From NCBI GenBank assembly GCA_964490895.1, contig CAZBEI010000080.1, positions 1 to 30,989 of the forward strand: a DNA stretch of 30,989 nt, read 5' to 3'. A program made the position numbers and the translations under genes. Positions 16,886-25,943 of the stretch are shown piece by piece. The stretch is from JACRAO01 sp964490895 (GTDB lineage: Bacteria; Bdellovibrionota; UBA1018). The notes beneath the pieces were generated by a model. That model did not search any database. It worked only from the letters and a program-made list of their open reading frames with translations, and was not told where the DNA came from. How positions within the stretch are numbered: position 1 is the first letter of the stretch; every line of letters starts with the position of its first letter.

Positions 16886-18366
16886 GTGTAGAATTTGAAC
16901 CCGTCATTGGACTCGAAGTTCACGCCCAGCTTGCCACAGAGTCTAAGATTTTTTGCGGTTGCAAAACAAAGGGTGGAGACGGCCAAAATGTTGCAGAAAC
17001 ATCTGTAAATTCAAACACTTGCCCTGTGTGCGCGGGGCATCCAGGAACGCTCCCGGTGCTCAATAAAAAAGTAGTAGAATATGCCATCAAAGCGGGACTT
17101 GCGACGCATTGTGAAATTAACTTAAAAAATATTTTTGCTCGCAAAAATTATTTTTACCCCGACTTACCCAAAGGCTATCAGATCAGCCAGTACGATGCCC
17201 CGATCTGTGAACACGGATGGCTTGAAATTACAACAGAGTCTGGAAATAAAAAAATAAGTTTGACAAGAATTCATATGGAAGAAGACGCAGGCAAGAATGT
17301 GCACCACTCAGGATTTTCTTTGGTCAACCTCAATCGAGCCGGAGTTCCACTCATCGAAATTGTGAGTGGGCCCGATCTCTCAAGCGCCGAAGAAGCAGGG
17401 GCTTACTTAAGGTCTCTCCATGGGATAGTGACCTACTTGGGAATTTGTGACGGCAATATGCAGGAGGGAAATTTTCGCTGCGATGCCAATGTGAGTATCC
17501 GGCCCAAAGGGTCAAAAGAATTGGGGACGCGCGCTGAAATTAAAAACGTCAATTCTTTTCGGTTTGTAGAAAAAGCAATCGAGTACGAAATTTCGAGGCA
17601 GATCGAGGTGGTTTCATCTGGTGGAAAAGTGGTTCAAGAGACCCGAAATTATGACTCCACCAAGGGTGTCACCGTGTCTTTGCGATCTAAAGAAGAAGCC
17701 CACGACTACCGTTATTTTCCAGATCCGGATTTGATCCCTCTTAAAATTGACCCGGCTTGGATAGAAAAAATCAGAAGTATTTTACCCGAGCTGCCAGAAC
17801 AAAAGAAAACCCGTTTTGCTCAGTCCTTTGGACTGAGTCTCTATGATGCGAGTGTGCTGACTAGTTCGAAATCTTTGGCGGAATTTTTCGAAGCAACACT
17901 AAAAGAGGGCCTAAAAGAAGTCCCAAAAGAGCATGAGAACAGTATGGCAAAAGCGGTGGCGAATTTTTTGACTGGCGAGGTGTCGAGACTCATCAATGAG
18001 GAAGGGAAAGGCATCGAAAAAAGCAGCCTCAAGCCCTCACATATTGCAGGTGTCGTAATGCTCACCCAAAAAAATACCATTTCAAGTACTGCTGCCAAGC
18101 AGGTGATTGGGATCGCTTGGAAAACAGGCAAAAGTGTGGAGAGCATTGTAGCTCAAGAGGGGTTTGTGCAAGTGAGTGATGCTCACGCATTAGAAGGAAT
18201 CATTGAAAAGGTGATTGCAAGTCACCCTGCTCAAGTGGCACAATACCGCTCTGGAAAAGATAAATTGCTTGGTTTTTTTGTAGGCCAAGCCATGAAAGAA
18301 AGCAGTGGGAAGGCAAACCCCACGGTGTTGCAAGATTTATTTAAAAAGAAACTAAAGGAGACCTAA
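16882..18366 (+). CDS. gatB: Asp-tRNA(Asn)/Glu-tRNA(Gln) amidotransferase subunit B
   Basis: GatB binds the misacylated tRNA, activates its side chain with ATP and accepts ammonia from GatA. The 494-aa protein starts EFEPVIGLEVHAQL and has a zinc-type cysteine set C25, C27, C47, C50 (FCGCKT ... NTCPVC). ARKNYFYPDLPKGYQISQYD and EEAHDYRYFPDPDL are family signatures. The C-terminal YqeY-like tRNA-binding tail spans about 345-494. It begins with GTG at 16882, as a GTGA overlap with the gatA stop; the start is supported by AAGGAG at 16869-16874. A ribosome site for the next gene (AAAGGAG) lies within its last codons. Confidence 0.98.
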   Translation: MSVEFEPVIGLEVHAQLATESKIFCGCKTKGGDGQNVAETSVNSNTCPVCAGHPGTLPVLNKKVVEYAIKAGLATHCEINLKNIFARKNYFYPDLPKGYQISQYDAPICEHGWLEITTESGNKKISLTRIHMEEDAGKNVHHSGFSLVNLNRAGVPLIEIVSGPDLSSAEEAGAYLRSLHGIVTYLGICDGNMQEGNFRCDANVSIRPKGSKELGTRAEIKNVNSFRFVEKAIEYEISRQIEVVSSGGKVVQETRNYDSTKGVTVSLRSKEEAHDYRYFPDPDLIPLKIDPAWIEKIRSILPELPEQKKTRFAQSFGLSLYDASVLTSSKSLAEFFEATLKEGLKEVPKEHENSMAKAVANFLTGEVSRLINEEGKGIEKSSLKPSHIAGVVMLTQKNTISSTAAKQVIGIAWKTGKSVESIVAQEGFVQVSDAHALEGIIEKVIASHPAQVAQYRSGKDKLLGFFVGQAMKESSGKANPTVLQDLFKKKLKET

Positions 18367-18371
18367 GCGGC

Positions 18372-20825
18372 ATGCGTATTTTGAAAAAAGCGGTTCTTTT
18401 GTTTGTGTCTTTATTTGTCATCCTATTGATTGCGATCGTTGTTATCCCTTTTTTTATCGATGTGGACAAATATCGTCCCCAAATTGTTCAAGCTGTCAAT
18501 GAGAGGATCAATGGAAAATTTGAGTTAGGGAAACTCTCTTTGTCTCTATGGGGGCAAATCAAAGTGGACGTGGCTCACGTTTCACTTGTAGATCAAAAAG
18601 GAAATCCAGTGGTGGCTGTCAATGACGCGCATTTTCATCTCCCTTTTTCGTCGATTTTAGCAGGTTCTCCCACGCTAAACTTCAAAATGCAAAAGCCTTC
18701 GCTCATGGTTGTCAAAGACAAGCAAGGTCGAATCAATGTCCTCTCGCTGATGAAAGAGACACAAACTCCCGGACCCAAAGGTGCACTGCCTTCAAACAAA
18801 GCTCCAGAGGCTCCAGCTCAAAGTGCAAACTCAAAGTTTGAGTTGCCAGGGCTAGTTGCAAAGGCAACATTAGGAGTCGAAGTCAATCATGCGTCGTTTA
18901 TATATAAAGACGAGTCATTGAGCAAAGATCCACAAAAGATCAATGATCTAAATCTAAAACTTAAAAATATTTCTTTAGAAAAACCCATTGAGCTTGAGCT
19001 TTGGGCCGAGATAGATTTTAAAATGGGGGGAGCTCTGAGCGTTCAGGGCCCCTTTAGAATCGAAGGCCAAGCTAAGCCAGAACTCTCTCAAGGGAAATTC
19101 GCAAAATTGAGCCTTTCCCTCAACGGAAACTTTAGTGATATCGAAATTTTAATGCCAGGGCTTTTTGAAAAGAAAAAGGGAGTCAAAATACAATTTTCTA
19201 CTCAGGTTGAGTCTACCCTAGAAAAAGCAACCATCAAAGAATTTGACCTCCAGTTTTTCAATGCCCAGTTCAAAGCATCGGGCTTGGCCACTCACTTAGC
19301 TGGCGCTCCGAGCGTTCAATTTTCTCTAAAATCCAATGAGATTGCGCTAAAGCCTTGGTCCGAGCTTGTTCCTCTTCTTAAAAGTTATGAACTCGGGGGT
19401 GGCGTTACTTTTGAGGGAGTCGTCAATGGGCCCTCCGATAAGATTGGCTATCAGGCTACGGTTAGCATCAAAAACGCAACCGCTCGAGCTCCCTACCTCA
19501 AATCGCAACCTTCTCTGGATGGTTTGATCAAAGTTTCCACCAACCAACTCGAAAATTTTTGGGTAACCGTCAAAGCTCCAGGCAATGATCTTAAGATTCA
19601 GGGAAAAATGCTTTCCTTTGAGAAACCACACCTTGAGGTGAGTGTGACTTCGAATGCTTTAGATTTAGATCAACTCCTGGATATCCCAAAACCTAAAAAT
19701 GAAAGTGCAAAGCCAAAGCCAGAGTCGCAAGGCGCGCAGGGGGGTGGTTCGAGTGCAAAATCATCTACACATGATCAAGATTATGACGCGCTTTTAAACC
19801 CGCTTCGTGAAAACAAAATGGCAGCTTCTAGTTCTGCGCTCGTGAGTGTGAATTTAAAGGCGCTCAAGGTCTATGACATTAAAATCAGTGATATTGCCTC
19901 TAAATTTATTTTCCGAGATTTGGCTGCCAATTTAGAGAATTTTTCTCTTGGAATTTGGAGTGGGACCCTCAAGGCCAATTTCTGGATGGATTTTAAACCC
20001 AAAGCACCTCCCTACAAATTTGGCACAGAGGTTTCAGGTTTAGATTTAAAACAAGCAGTGAGCTCTCAGCTCCAGATGTTTAAAAATACAGTTTATGGAA
20101 AAGCCTTTTTTAAGATGAACGGGTCTGGCTCTAGTTTTAATCCAGATCCTGCAATAAAAAATTTAGTGGCCAAAGGAAATATGAAAATTGAAAAGGCGAC
20201 TTTTACCAGTATTGATGTGGGCAAGATGGTGAGTGAGGGTCTCAATCAAAGTCTCGGCAAGCTTGCGGACAAAATTCCATCCCTTAAGGGAAAAAATATC
20301 AATGCTGGGAAAGCCAAAGAATCTCGCTATGATTTTATCAGTTCAGATTTTAGCATCGAAGGTGGAAGATTTTCTGCCCCTAGTTTTTTTGCCAAGGCGG
20401 AAGCCAATCAGGGAGTGGATCTCAAGGGAGATACAAAGGTAGGAATGAAAGACTACTCACTCAATGCATCTTGGGAAGTCGTGGATACCTATAACTTAAC
20501 GCATGCAAAGGATTTGTCGGTGGAGCAAGCGGGAGTCAAAGTGGATCATCTATTGGCGGAGGGTGGTGACAAGCCTGTAAGGTTTCCAGTCCATGTGGGC
20601 TGCACGTGCCTTGCGCCTTGCTATTCTTATACCGAAGTGCCTGAGTTTTTAGGAAAAATCGCTTTATCAAATGTCACTCGTGCTGTAGAAGGAAAGGCAA
20701 AGGCAGAGTTAAAAAAGAGGGCAGGAGAGAAACTTCAGCAGCTCACGAACCAAGCCTCGCCTGCTATACCGCCTGCTGTACATGATAAGTTAAAAGGCCT
20801 GACAAAGAAACTATTTGGGAACTAA
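18372..20825 (+). CDS. AsmA family envelope protein
   Basis: This is an 817-aa protein with one N-terminal membrane segment (about 8-29, LLFVSLFVILLIAIVVIPFFI). The AsmA hallmark follows: IDVDKYRPQIVQAV at about 29-42, then repeated amphipathic beta segments through most of its length. Such AsmA/TAM-like proteins sit in the inner membrane and reach into the periplasm; they are linked to outer-membrane assembly or phospholipid transport. A low-complexity linker rich in Lys, Pro, Ser and Gly (about 439-472) divides the protein, and a second AsmA-like region (about 490-760) contains FSIEGGRFSAPSFFAKAEANQG. The last 50 residues are Lys/Ala-rich. AAAGGAG lies 11 bp before the ATG. It follows gatB by 5 bp and so shares its transcript. 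Confidence 0.9.
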   Translation: MRILKKAVLLFVSLFVILLIAIVVIPFFIDVDKYRPQIVQAVNERINGKFELGKLSLSLWGQIKVDVAHVSLVDQKGNPVVAVNDAHFHLPFSSILAGSPTLNFKMQKPSLMVVKDKQGRINVLSLMKETQTPGPKGALPSNKAPEAPAQSANSKFELPGLVAKATLGVEVNHASFIYKDESLSKDPQKINDLNLKLKNISLEKPIELELWAEIDFKMGGALSVQGPFRIEGQAKPELSQGKFAKLSLSLNGNFSDIEILMPGLFEKKKGVKIQFSTQVESTLEKATIKEFDLQFFNAQFKASGLATHLAGAPSVQFSLKSNEIALKPWSELVPLLKSYELGGGVTFEGVVNGPSDKIGYQATVSIKNATARAPYLKSQPSLDGLIKVSTNQLENFWVTVKAPGNDLKIQGKMLSFEKPHLEVSVTSNALDLDQLLDIPKPKNESAKPKPESQGAQGGGSSAKSSTHDQDYDALLNPLRENKMAASSSALVSVNLKALKVYDIKISDIASKFIFRDLAANLENFSLGIWSGTLKANFWMDFKPKAPPYKFGTEVSGLDLKQAVSSQLQMFKNTVYGKAFFKMNGSGSSFNPDPAIKNLVAKGNMKIEKATFTSIDVGKMVSEGLNQSLGKLADKIPSLKGKNINAGKAKESRYDFISSDFSIEGGRFSAPSFFAKAEANQGVDLKGDTKVGMKDYSLNASWEVVDTYNLTHAKDLSVEQAGVKVDHLLAEGGDKPVRFPVHVGCTCLAPCYSYTEVPEFLGKIALSNVTRAVEGKAKAELKKRAGEKLQQLTNQASPAIPPAVHDKLKGLTKKLFGN

Positions 20826-20838
20826 AAGGAGAATCGGT

Positions 20839-21273
20839 ATGAAAAAAATAATTTTGATCTTTTGCTTTCTGGGGATGGTTTTTGGCTGTTCGGGCGAAAA
20901 AGTTAAAAATAAATCGAAAGAATCAGCCGCTAAGTTTTGGCAAGACAAGGCCTATCCAGGAAAAGCTTTTGATGTTCAAGTGATTGAAGCAGAAAAAGCA
21001 GACGACGGAATGTACCGTGTAAAAGGCCTGGTGGATGGAGAAACTCGAGTGGGAATGTACAATCCTGAAACTGAGACTTTTTCAGAAGGGTATTACTCTT
21101 TGGCCCACGAACGAAATCGGAAAATTGCCGAGCTTGAGCAGGAAGTAAAATTTTGGAAAGAAAAGGCAGAGAACTTCGAAAAAGAAAATTACAAACTCAA
21201 AGTTCAGTTAAGCATGGGCCCTGGAAATAAGACAGAAGGGGATCCTGCAAAAGCGGCCACTTCTCCAAAATGA
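20839..21273 (+). CDS. Predicted lipoprotein with C-terminal coiled coil
   Basis: The start at 20839 gives 144 aa and is preferred over the in-frame upstream ATG at 20815, which lies inside the AsmA gene. AAAAGGAG precedes 20839, and the resulting N-terminus MKKIILIFCFLGMVFGC is a lipoprotein signal with its lipobox cysteine at C17. The lipobox residue at -2 is Phe, which is unusual but tolerated. The mature part has a small beta-like domain (AFDVQVIEAEKADDGMYRVKGLVDGETRVGMYNPE), then a Glu/Lys-rich coiled coil (LAHERNRKIAELEQEVKFW), and a flexible tail. I do not recognise the family. It sits between asmA-like and ppx-like genes and overlaps the latter by 4 bp. Confidence 0.85.
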   Translation: MKKIILIFCFLGMVFGCSGEKVKNKSKESAAKFWQDKAYPGKAFDVQVIEAEKADDGMYRVKGLVDGETRVGMYNPETETFSEGYYSLAHERNRKIAELEQEVKFWKEKAENFEKENYKLKVQLSMGPGNKTEGDPAKAATSPK

Positions 21274-22184
21274 TCCGAGCTGCAATCGATCTAGGCACCA
21301 ACACCTGTTTGCTTTTGGTTGCTGATTGGGACACTGAAAAAAACGAGGCCACTCGTATTTTGTGGGATCAAATTAGTTTTGTCCGTTTGGGGGAGGGGGT
21401 GGACCAGACACATGTGCTCTCGCCTGAGGCAATCGATCGGACGCTTGCCTGCCTCAAAAAATACTTAGAAAAAATCAATTCTTTTGGCTTGCAGCCCCAA
21501 GAGGTGCTCTGCGTGGCCACGAGCCAAGCTCGGGATGCTTATAATGGAAAAATTTTTTTAAGTGAGCTTGAATCTAAGCTTGGATTTTGTTTTCAAATTT
21601 TGTCAGGGTTAGAAGAGGCGCGCCTGACTTTTCAGGGGGGACTGCTTCCAGGATGTGATCCCCGTTTGATGGCAGTGATTGATATTGGAGGAGGCAGTAC
21701 AGAGATTACCACTCTTGAGAGTGGAAAAAGTCTAGACATGGGTTCTGTGCGTTTTACAGAGCGGTATCTCAAATCCAATCCCGTTACTGACGAGGAATTT
21801 TGGGAGTGCCAGGCCGCTATTGATCAAGCTTTATTGGAGCTTGAGTCCTGGAGAAAAAACCAAGACTTAGAGCTTTTAGGGGTTGCAGGCACGGCCACCA
21901 ATTTGGCTCAGTGGCATCTCAATTTGCCACAGTTTGAGCCTGATAAAATAAACACCTGTGTGCTTACCCGCGGAGATGTCCATCGGATGGTCGAAGAATT
22001 AAAGTGGAGAACAATAAAAGAACGTCTCACTTTGCCTGGATTAACTCCAGGCCGAGCAGATGTGCTTTTAGCAGGAGCGCTTATTTTATGGCGGACTATG
22101 GAGATCCTAGATTTCCCCGATTGCCGAGTGAGCACTAGAGGACTTCGGTTTGGGATTTTGAAAAATAGTTTATTCGTTTCCTGA
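21270..22184 (+). CDS. Ppx/GppA family phosphatase (exopolyphosphatase-like)
   Basis: This is a 304-aa protein of the actin-like ASKHA fold. The first phosphate loop is AAIDLGTNTCLLLVAD (4-19), the catalytic glutamate region is LSGLEEARLTFQGG (111-124), and the second phosphate loop is DIGGGSTEI (138-146). GVAGTATNLA follows near residue 200. The length matches the short forms that have only the two N-terminal domains and lack the C-terminal HD-like part of E. coli Ppx. Substrates in the family are polyphosphate or pppGpp; which one applies here cannot be told. The ATG at 21270 overlaps the lipoprotein stop by 4 bp, and no Shine-Dalgarno sequence is visible. Confidence 0.93.
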   Translation: MIRAAIDLGTNTCLLLVADWDTEKNEATRILWDQISFVRLGEGVDQTHVLSPEAIDRTLACLKKYLEKINSFGLQPQEVLCVATSQARDAYNGKIFLSELESKLGFCFQILSGLEEARLTFQGGLLPGCDPRLMAVIDIGGGSTEITTLESGKSLDMGSVRFTERYLKSNPVTDEEFWECQAAIDQALLELESWRKNQDLELLGVAGTATNLAQWHLNLPQFEPDKINTCVLTRGDVHRMVEELKWRTIKERLTLPGLTPGRADVLLAGALILWRTMEILDFPDCRVSTRGLRFGILKNSLFVS

Positions 22185-22249
22185 CAGTATGTCGCTTTTA
22201 CCCGATAATTATGACATGTGTTCCAGAGGCTTAAGTGGGCTTAAAAATA

Positions 22250-22277
22250 TTGCTATTCAATAGAGCTATCCTATGCT
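22250..22277 (+). promoter_or_regulatory. Possible promoter of the cysteine peptidase gene
   Basis: TTGCTA (22250-22255) and TATGCT (22272-22277) are 16 bp apart; each matches consensus at 4 of 6 positions. A transcript would begin near 22284 and have a leader of only about 23 nt, made almost wholly of the palindrome at 22287-22300. Confidence 0.3.
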
Positions 22278-22286
22278 ACGCATCCT

Positions 22287-22300
22287 ACCTCTATAGAGGT
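22287..22300 (+). promoter_or_regulatory. Palindrome overlapping the peptidase ribosome-binding site
   Basis: ACCTCTATAGAGGT is a perfect 14-bp palindrome. Its right half carries the Shine-Dalgarno sequence GAGG (22296-22299), 7 bp before the ATG at 22307. In RNA it can form a 5-bp stem (ACCTC/GAGGT) with a TATA loop that hides the ribosome site; in DNA it could be an operator. Confidence 0.5.
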
Positions 22301-22306
22301 GTATTT

Positions 22307-23458
22307 ATGTTTAAAAAAAGTTTTTATGTTATTTTAACAGTGTTTTCTTTGCTCGCTTTTGCAGAGGATAAAAAAACCGATTTTGATGGTTCTTATGTAG
22401 ATCTACTCGAAGCTCATCGTTATCATAAACCTCCCGCTGGGAGAGACAATCCTCCAAGACGTCATGAACCTCCTCACAATGATATCGAAAAACTTATTTC
22501 TTATCAGACCCCTATCAAATCGCAGGGGCACAGAGGGACTTGTTCTATTTTTTCTGCAACGGCACTTTTGGAGTCTATGCTTTTGATCACAGGGAAAGTA
22601 ATTGGGGCTCCCTTGATTTTATCGGAGGAGTGGTTGGAGTACAAGGTAAACCGCCATAAAAAATCAGATGGCTCTACTTCGGCTTTAAACTTTAAAGAAC
22701 TTTTAGATCATGGCTCAGCGAGACTCAGTTTAATGAAATATATTGGAGAAACCTGGGATATAGCTAGTTTAGAAACCTCTGCTGATGCAAAAAAATATTG
22801 TGGAAAAATTGAAAAAAAACAATTAGACAGCTGTTTGCTTGTGCATCGGGATCCTGGATTGTTTGAGGCTGATGCCAATGATTTGCAAAAAAATGATCCT
22901 GATTTTTTAGCAGCTCGCAATGATGCAGAGGCTTTTAAGAGCACATATTTACATCATTCTGAGGATGAAGCGTTTCCTGTTTATAACGAAGACGATATAA
23001 AAGGATATTTGGACAAAGGTATTCCTTTGACATTGGATCTTGATTTTTATTATGGAGCTTGGAACCATCGGTTGGCAGCCGATGAGCCTGGACTCAGCGA
23101 TATAGGCCGAAACATGGACCATTGGGGCAAAGGGATTGTGGGTTATCCTGAGGTCGGGTCTTTAGATCGTAAGCTTTCTCCCCATAAGCCGGCTGGACAT
23201 TCTATTGTAGTTGTCGGCTATGACGATGATGTCGAAGTTAAAACAAAAGTCAAAATGGACAAGAAAGATGCACATGGAAACTGGCTCGAAAAAGAATTTA
23301 CCTACAAAGGAGTTTATTATTTTAAAAACTCTTGGGGCAAAGGGAATTTTGGTGCGAATTTAGTGGTGGGCGAAATAACTCATGACGGCTATGGGATGAT
23401 CACACAGGAGTACGCCCATGAGCTTGGTGAGTTTTTTGCACTAAAGCTGAAACAATAA
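22307..23458 (+). CDS. Secreted papain-like (C1 family) cysteine peptidase
   Basis: The start at 22307 gives 383 aa; it has GAGG 7 bp upstream and yields a clean Sec signal (MFKKSFYVILTVFSLLAFAE, cut near residue 19). The upstream in-frame ATG at 22235 would place 24 unlikely residues before the signal. Papain active-site residues are all present in order: oxyanion Q73 and nucleophile C79 in KSQGHRGTCSIFSAT, H298 in AGHSIVVVGYDDD, and N341 in FKNSWGKG. A Pro/His/Arg-rich stretch (about 37-58) between signal and catalytic core may be a short propeptide or linker. The roughly 220 residues between C79 and H298 exceed the spacing in papain, so there is an insertion. It is likely periplasmic or exported; its target is unknown. 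Confidence 0.9.
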   Translation: MFKKSFYVILTVFSLLAFAEDKKTDFDGSYVDLLEAHRYHKPPAGRDNPPRRHEPPHNDIEKLISYQTPIKSQGHRGTCSIFSATALLESMLLITGKVIGAPLILSEEWLEYKVNRHKKSDGSTSALNFKELLDHGSARLSLMKYIGETWDIASLETSADAKKYCGKIEKKQLDSCLLVHRDPGLFEADANDLQKNDPDFLAARNDAEAFKSTYLHHSEDEAFPVYNEDDIKGYLDKGIPLTLDLDFYYGAWNHRLAADEPGLSDIGRNMDHWGKGIVGYPEVGSLDRKLSPHKPAGHSIVVVGYDDDVEVKTKVKMDKKDAHGNWLEKEFTYKGVYYFKNSWGKGNFGANLVVGEITHDGYGMITQEYAHELGEFFALKLKQ

Positions 23459-23473
23459 TAATGTCCAGATTAA

Positions 23474-24709
23474 ATGTCCTTACTCGTTAAAAAATTCGGC
23501 GGAACATCTGTAGGCACTATAGAGCGCATTAAAAATGTCGCTCAATTGGCTATTGACGCTCAAAATCAGGGCCATGGAGTTGTTTTGGTGGTCTCTGCAA
23601 TGGCTGGCGAAACCAATCGCTTGGTAGAGCTTGCTCGGAAAATAAATCCTGTTCCCTATTCTCGCGAATATGACATGCTGGTTTCAAGTGGAGAGCAAAT
23701 GGCGGTTGGCTTGGTGAGTCTTGCCATCAATACTCTAAAGCCACAATCTTCTAGGCCCCTTTTGGGTTATCAAGTAGGGATTTATACAGACAGCATTTAT
23801 TCTAAAGCTAGAATCCAAGCCATCGATACTGGGCTTTTAAAAAGTGAGCTAAAAAGGGGAGTGATTCCTATAATTGCAGGATTTCAGGGAATAGACCGAG
23901 CGCAGAATATCACAACTCTGGGCAGAGGAGGCTCTGATACAAGTGCAGTGGCCATCGCCATTGCGCTAGGAGCTCAAGTTTGCGAAATCTATACCGATGT
24001 GGATGGAGTCTATACTGCTGATCCGAGAGTCTGCCCCGAGGCAAGAAAGATGGATCAGATTTCGTTTGAGGAGATGATGGAGCTCTCGGGACTTGGAGCA
24101 AAAGTTTTACAAATTAGGTCTGTAGAACTGGCTGCAAAGTTTGACATGCCCATCCATGTGAGATCCAGCTTTAAAAAAGGAGAAGGCACGATGGTTGTCT
24201 CTAAAAAACAGTTGGGAAAAGATTTAGAAAAAGTAGTGGTTGCAGGGGTGGCTCACGACTTCTCCCAAGTCAAATTTTCTTTACAAAATGTTCCCGATCG
24301 CCCCGGAATCGCCGCAAAAATCTTTGGAGCTTTGGCAAAAGCAGCGATTGATGTCGATATTATTGTGCAAGATATTCCATCCCAGGGGAAACTGACTCTC
24401 AGTTTTACAGTTTTGGGTGCAGACCATTTGAAAGCAAAAAGGACATTAGAAATAATCAAACAAAAAACTCTCAGAGAAATGAGCATTGTCGAGGAAAAAA
24501 ACTTAGCTAAAATCAGCATTGTTGGAGTCGGGATGCAACACCATCCCGGAGTTGCAGCAAAGATGTTTAAACTCTTAGCTAGAGTAAAAATAAATATTAA
24601 ACTCATTACCACCTCTGAGATTAAAATTTCCTGCCTGATTGAAGAAAGCCATGCAAAAAAAGCTGTGCGAGTTTTGCACCGTGGATTTGGGTTAGGAAAT
24701 AAAAACTAG
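23474..24709 (+). CDS. lysC: Aspartate kinase
   Basis: This enzyme phosphorylates aspartate, the entry step to lysine, threonine, methionine and diaminopimelate. The 411-aa protein begins with the kinase motif LVKKFGGTSVG (4-14) and has SSGEQMAVGL, GRGGSDTSAVA and the EIYTDVDGVYTADPR segment. Two ACT-type regulatory domains follow (about 265-405: VPDRPGIAAKIFGAL; HHPGVAAKMFKLLARVKINIKLITTSEIKISCLI), the layout of lysine/threonine-regulated monofunctional aspartokinases. It begins 15 bp after the peptidase stop, with no clear Shine-Dalgarno sequence. The label lysC is by family; paralogue distinction is not possible here. Confidence 0.96.
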   Translation: MSLLVKKFGGTSVGTIERIKNVAQLAIDAQNQGHGVVLVVSAMAGETNRLVELARKINPVPYSREYDMLVSSGEQMAVGLVSLAINTLKPQSSRPLLGYQVGIYTDSIYSKARIQAIDTGLLKSELKRGVIPIIAGFQGIDRAQNITTLGRGGSDTSAVAIAIALGAQVCEIYTDVDGVYTADPRVCPEARKMDQISFEEMMELSGLGAKVLQIRSVELAAKFDMPIHVRSSFKKGEGTMVVSKKQLGKDLEKVVVAGVAHDFSQVKFSLQNVPDRPGIAAKIFGALAKAAIDVDIIVQDIPSQGKLTLSFTVLGADHLKAKRTLEIIKQKTLREMSIVEEKNLAKISIVGVGMQHHPGVAAKMFKLLARVKINIKLITTSEIKISCLIEESHAKKAVRVLHRGFGLGNKN

Positions 24710-24741
24710 ACGCTGCTCATGGTTTGAAATAAAATAAAGAG

Positions 24742-25941
24742 ATGCCCTTTCGACCCAAAGCCCTGGATGGAGTGGCCTTGGCCTTTGCACTTTTTTTACT
24801 TGCTCTGGTCATTTTTAGGCCGTCCGTTGTTCAGTGGGACTATTACAACATGCATGAGGCGGCAAAAGCCTACCAAGCAGGCTTAAACCCCTATCAGGCA
24901 GAAAATCTCATCAAAGTCACAGAAAGGGAGAGTTTTTCTGGGGTCAGGTACAGTTATTTGCCCATGGTTTTAGTGGGATTTCAGTGGATTGCGTTATTTT
25001 CAGGAAAAATCGGGTTTTATGTCTGGCTCTTGCTTAAGATTTTAGCATGGGTGGGGCTATTTTATCTTTGGAGTCATTATTTCTTAAGACTAAAACCTAA
25101 TGGGCATACTATTCTTTATTTTATTTTTGCGTTAAATTCGGCTTTGTACATTGATCTCGTCACTGGAAATGTCTCAGTGTTTGAAGAGCTTGGGATTTGG
25201 TTGGCACTTTTATGTTTACTCTTTGAACAAGTTTGGCCTTTTTGTATTTTAATTGCTCTTGTAGCTCAACTCAAACTCATGCCCATTTTCTTTCTGGCGC
25301 TACCTCTTGTGATATACAAAAAACCTCGCATTTTAGAAGTGTTTACCGGGCTGTGTATTTTTTTTGGACTCATTGGATTAAACTTGATTTTCTGGCCTGA
25401 GCTGTTCCAAAATTTTTTAGACATCAATTCTCATTTGCAAAATTTCCCAAGAGCACAAGCACAAGGATCTCTTGAGTTTATTGCAGGCGTGCTACAAGCT
25501 TTTAATAAAAGAGGATTTGAGATTCCCCCCTATTTTTTATACATTGTCTATGCTCTTGTTTTTGTGAACGTTAGTTTTAGAAGCGTGTTTTTAATTAGAA
25601 AAGATCAGAAATTTTTCAAAAGTTCTCACCTTAAACCTGTTTTACTTTTCTTCTGTGTGACTTATGTCGTGATTGCACCTAGGACAAAAGATTATAGCTA
25701 CGTTTTATTGCTCGTGCCAGCTCTTTATTTGCTCCAAAGATTGCCCAAGAAGTATTGGATTCCTTTCCCCCTTATTTTTCTTTTACTTCCAGATCCCAAT
25801 GGAGTGATGCCCATTCGTGATTTTTTTAAAGTCCTTTATCATTATATGCCCTATGTGTCGGCCTGTGTTTTATGGGTTTTTTATTATTTAACCCTTAAAA
25901 AAGACGCACAAGTTTTTCTAGAAAATAAAACGGAGAAATAA
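24742..25941 (+). CDS. Polytopic GT87/DUF2029-like glycosyltransferase
   Basis: This 399-aa protein has about 9-11 hydrophobic segments and few charged loops. The first periplasmic loop holds QWDYYNMHEAAKAYQAGLNPYQ, an acidic DYY/aromatic pattern typical of lipid-linked sugar transferases of the GT-C fold, and then RYSYLPMV, like the YPP/YLP motif of GT87 (alpha-mannosyltransferase) proteins. GNVSVFEELGIWLALL and the AQLKLMPIFFLALPLV segment also fit that group. It would use a polyprenyl-phosphate sugar outside the inner membrane. The SDR gene follows after 2 bp, so the two form one unit. The sugar and acceptor are unknown. Confidence 0.75.
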   Translation: MPFRPKALDGVALAFALFLLALVIFRPSVVQWDYYNMHEAAKAYQAGLNPYQAENLIKVTERESFSGVRYSYLPMVLVGFQWIALFSGKIGFYVWLLLKILAWVGLFYLWSHYFLRLKPNGHTILYFIFALNSALYIDLVTGNVSVFEELGIWLALLCLLFEQVWPFCILIALVAQLKLMPIFFLALPLVIYKKPRILEVFTGLCIFFGLIGLNLIFWPELFQNFLDINSHLQNFPRAQAQGSLEFIAGVLQAFNKRGFEIPPYFLYIVYALVFVNVSFRSVFLIRKDQKFFKSSHLKPVLLFFCVTYVVIAPRTKDYSYVLLLVPALYLLQRLPKKYWIPFPLIFLLLPDPNGVMPIRDFFKVLYHYMPYVSACVLWVFYYLTLKKDAQVFLENKTEK

Positions 25942-25943
25942 GT

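Noticed and set aside
22235..22306. Longer N-terminus of the cysteine peptidase from ATG 22235
   Set aside because: It would place 24 residues before a perfect Sec signal; ATG 22307 has the ribosome site.
24253..24612. 119-codon frame antisense to the aspartokinase ACT domains
   Set aside because: The sense strand encodes clear ACT domains; the antisense translation is only hydrophobic by codon complementarity.
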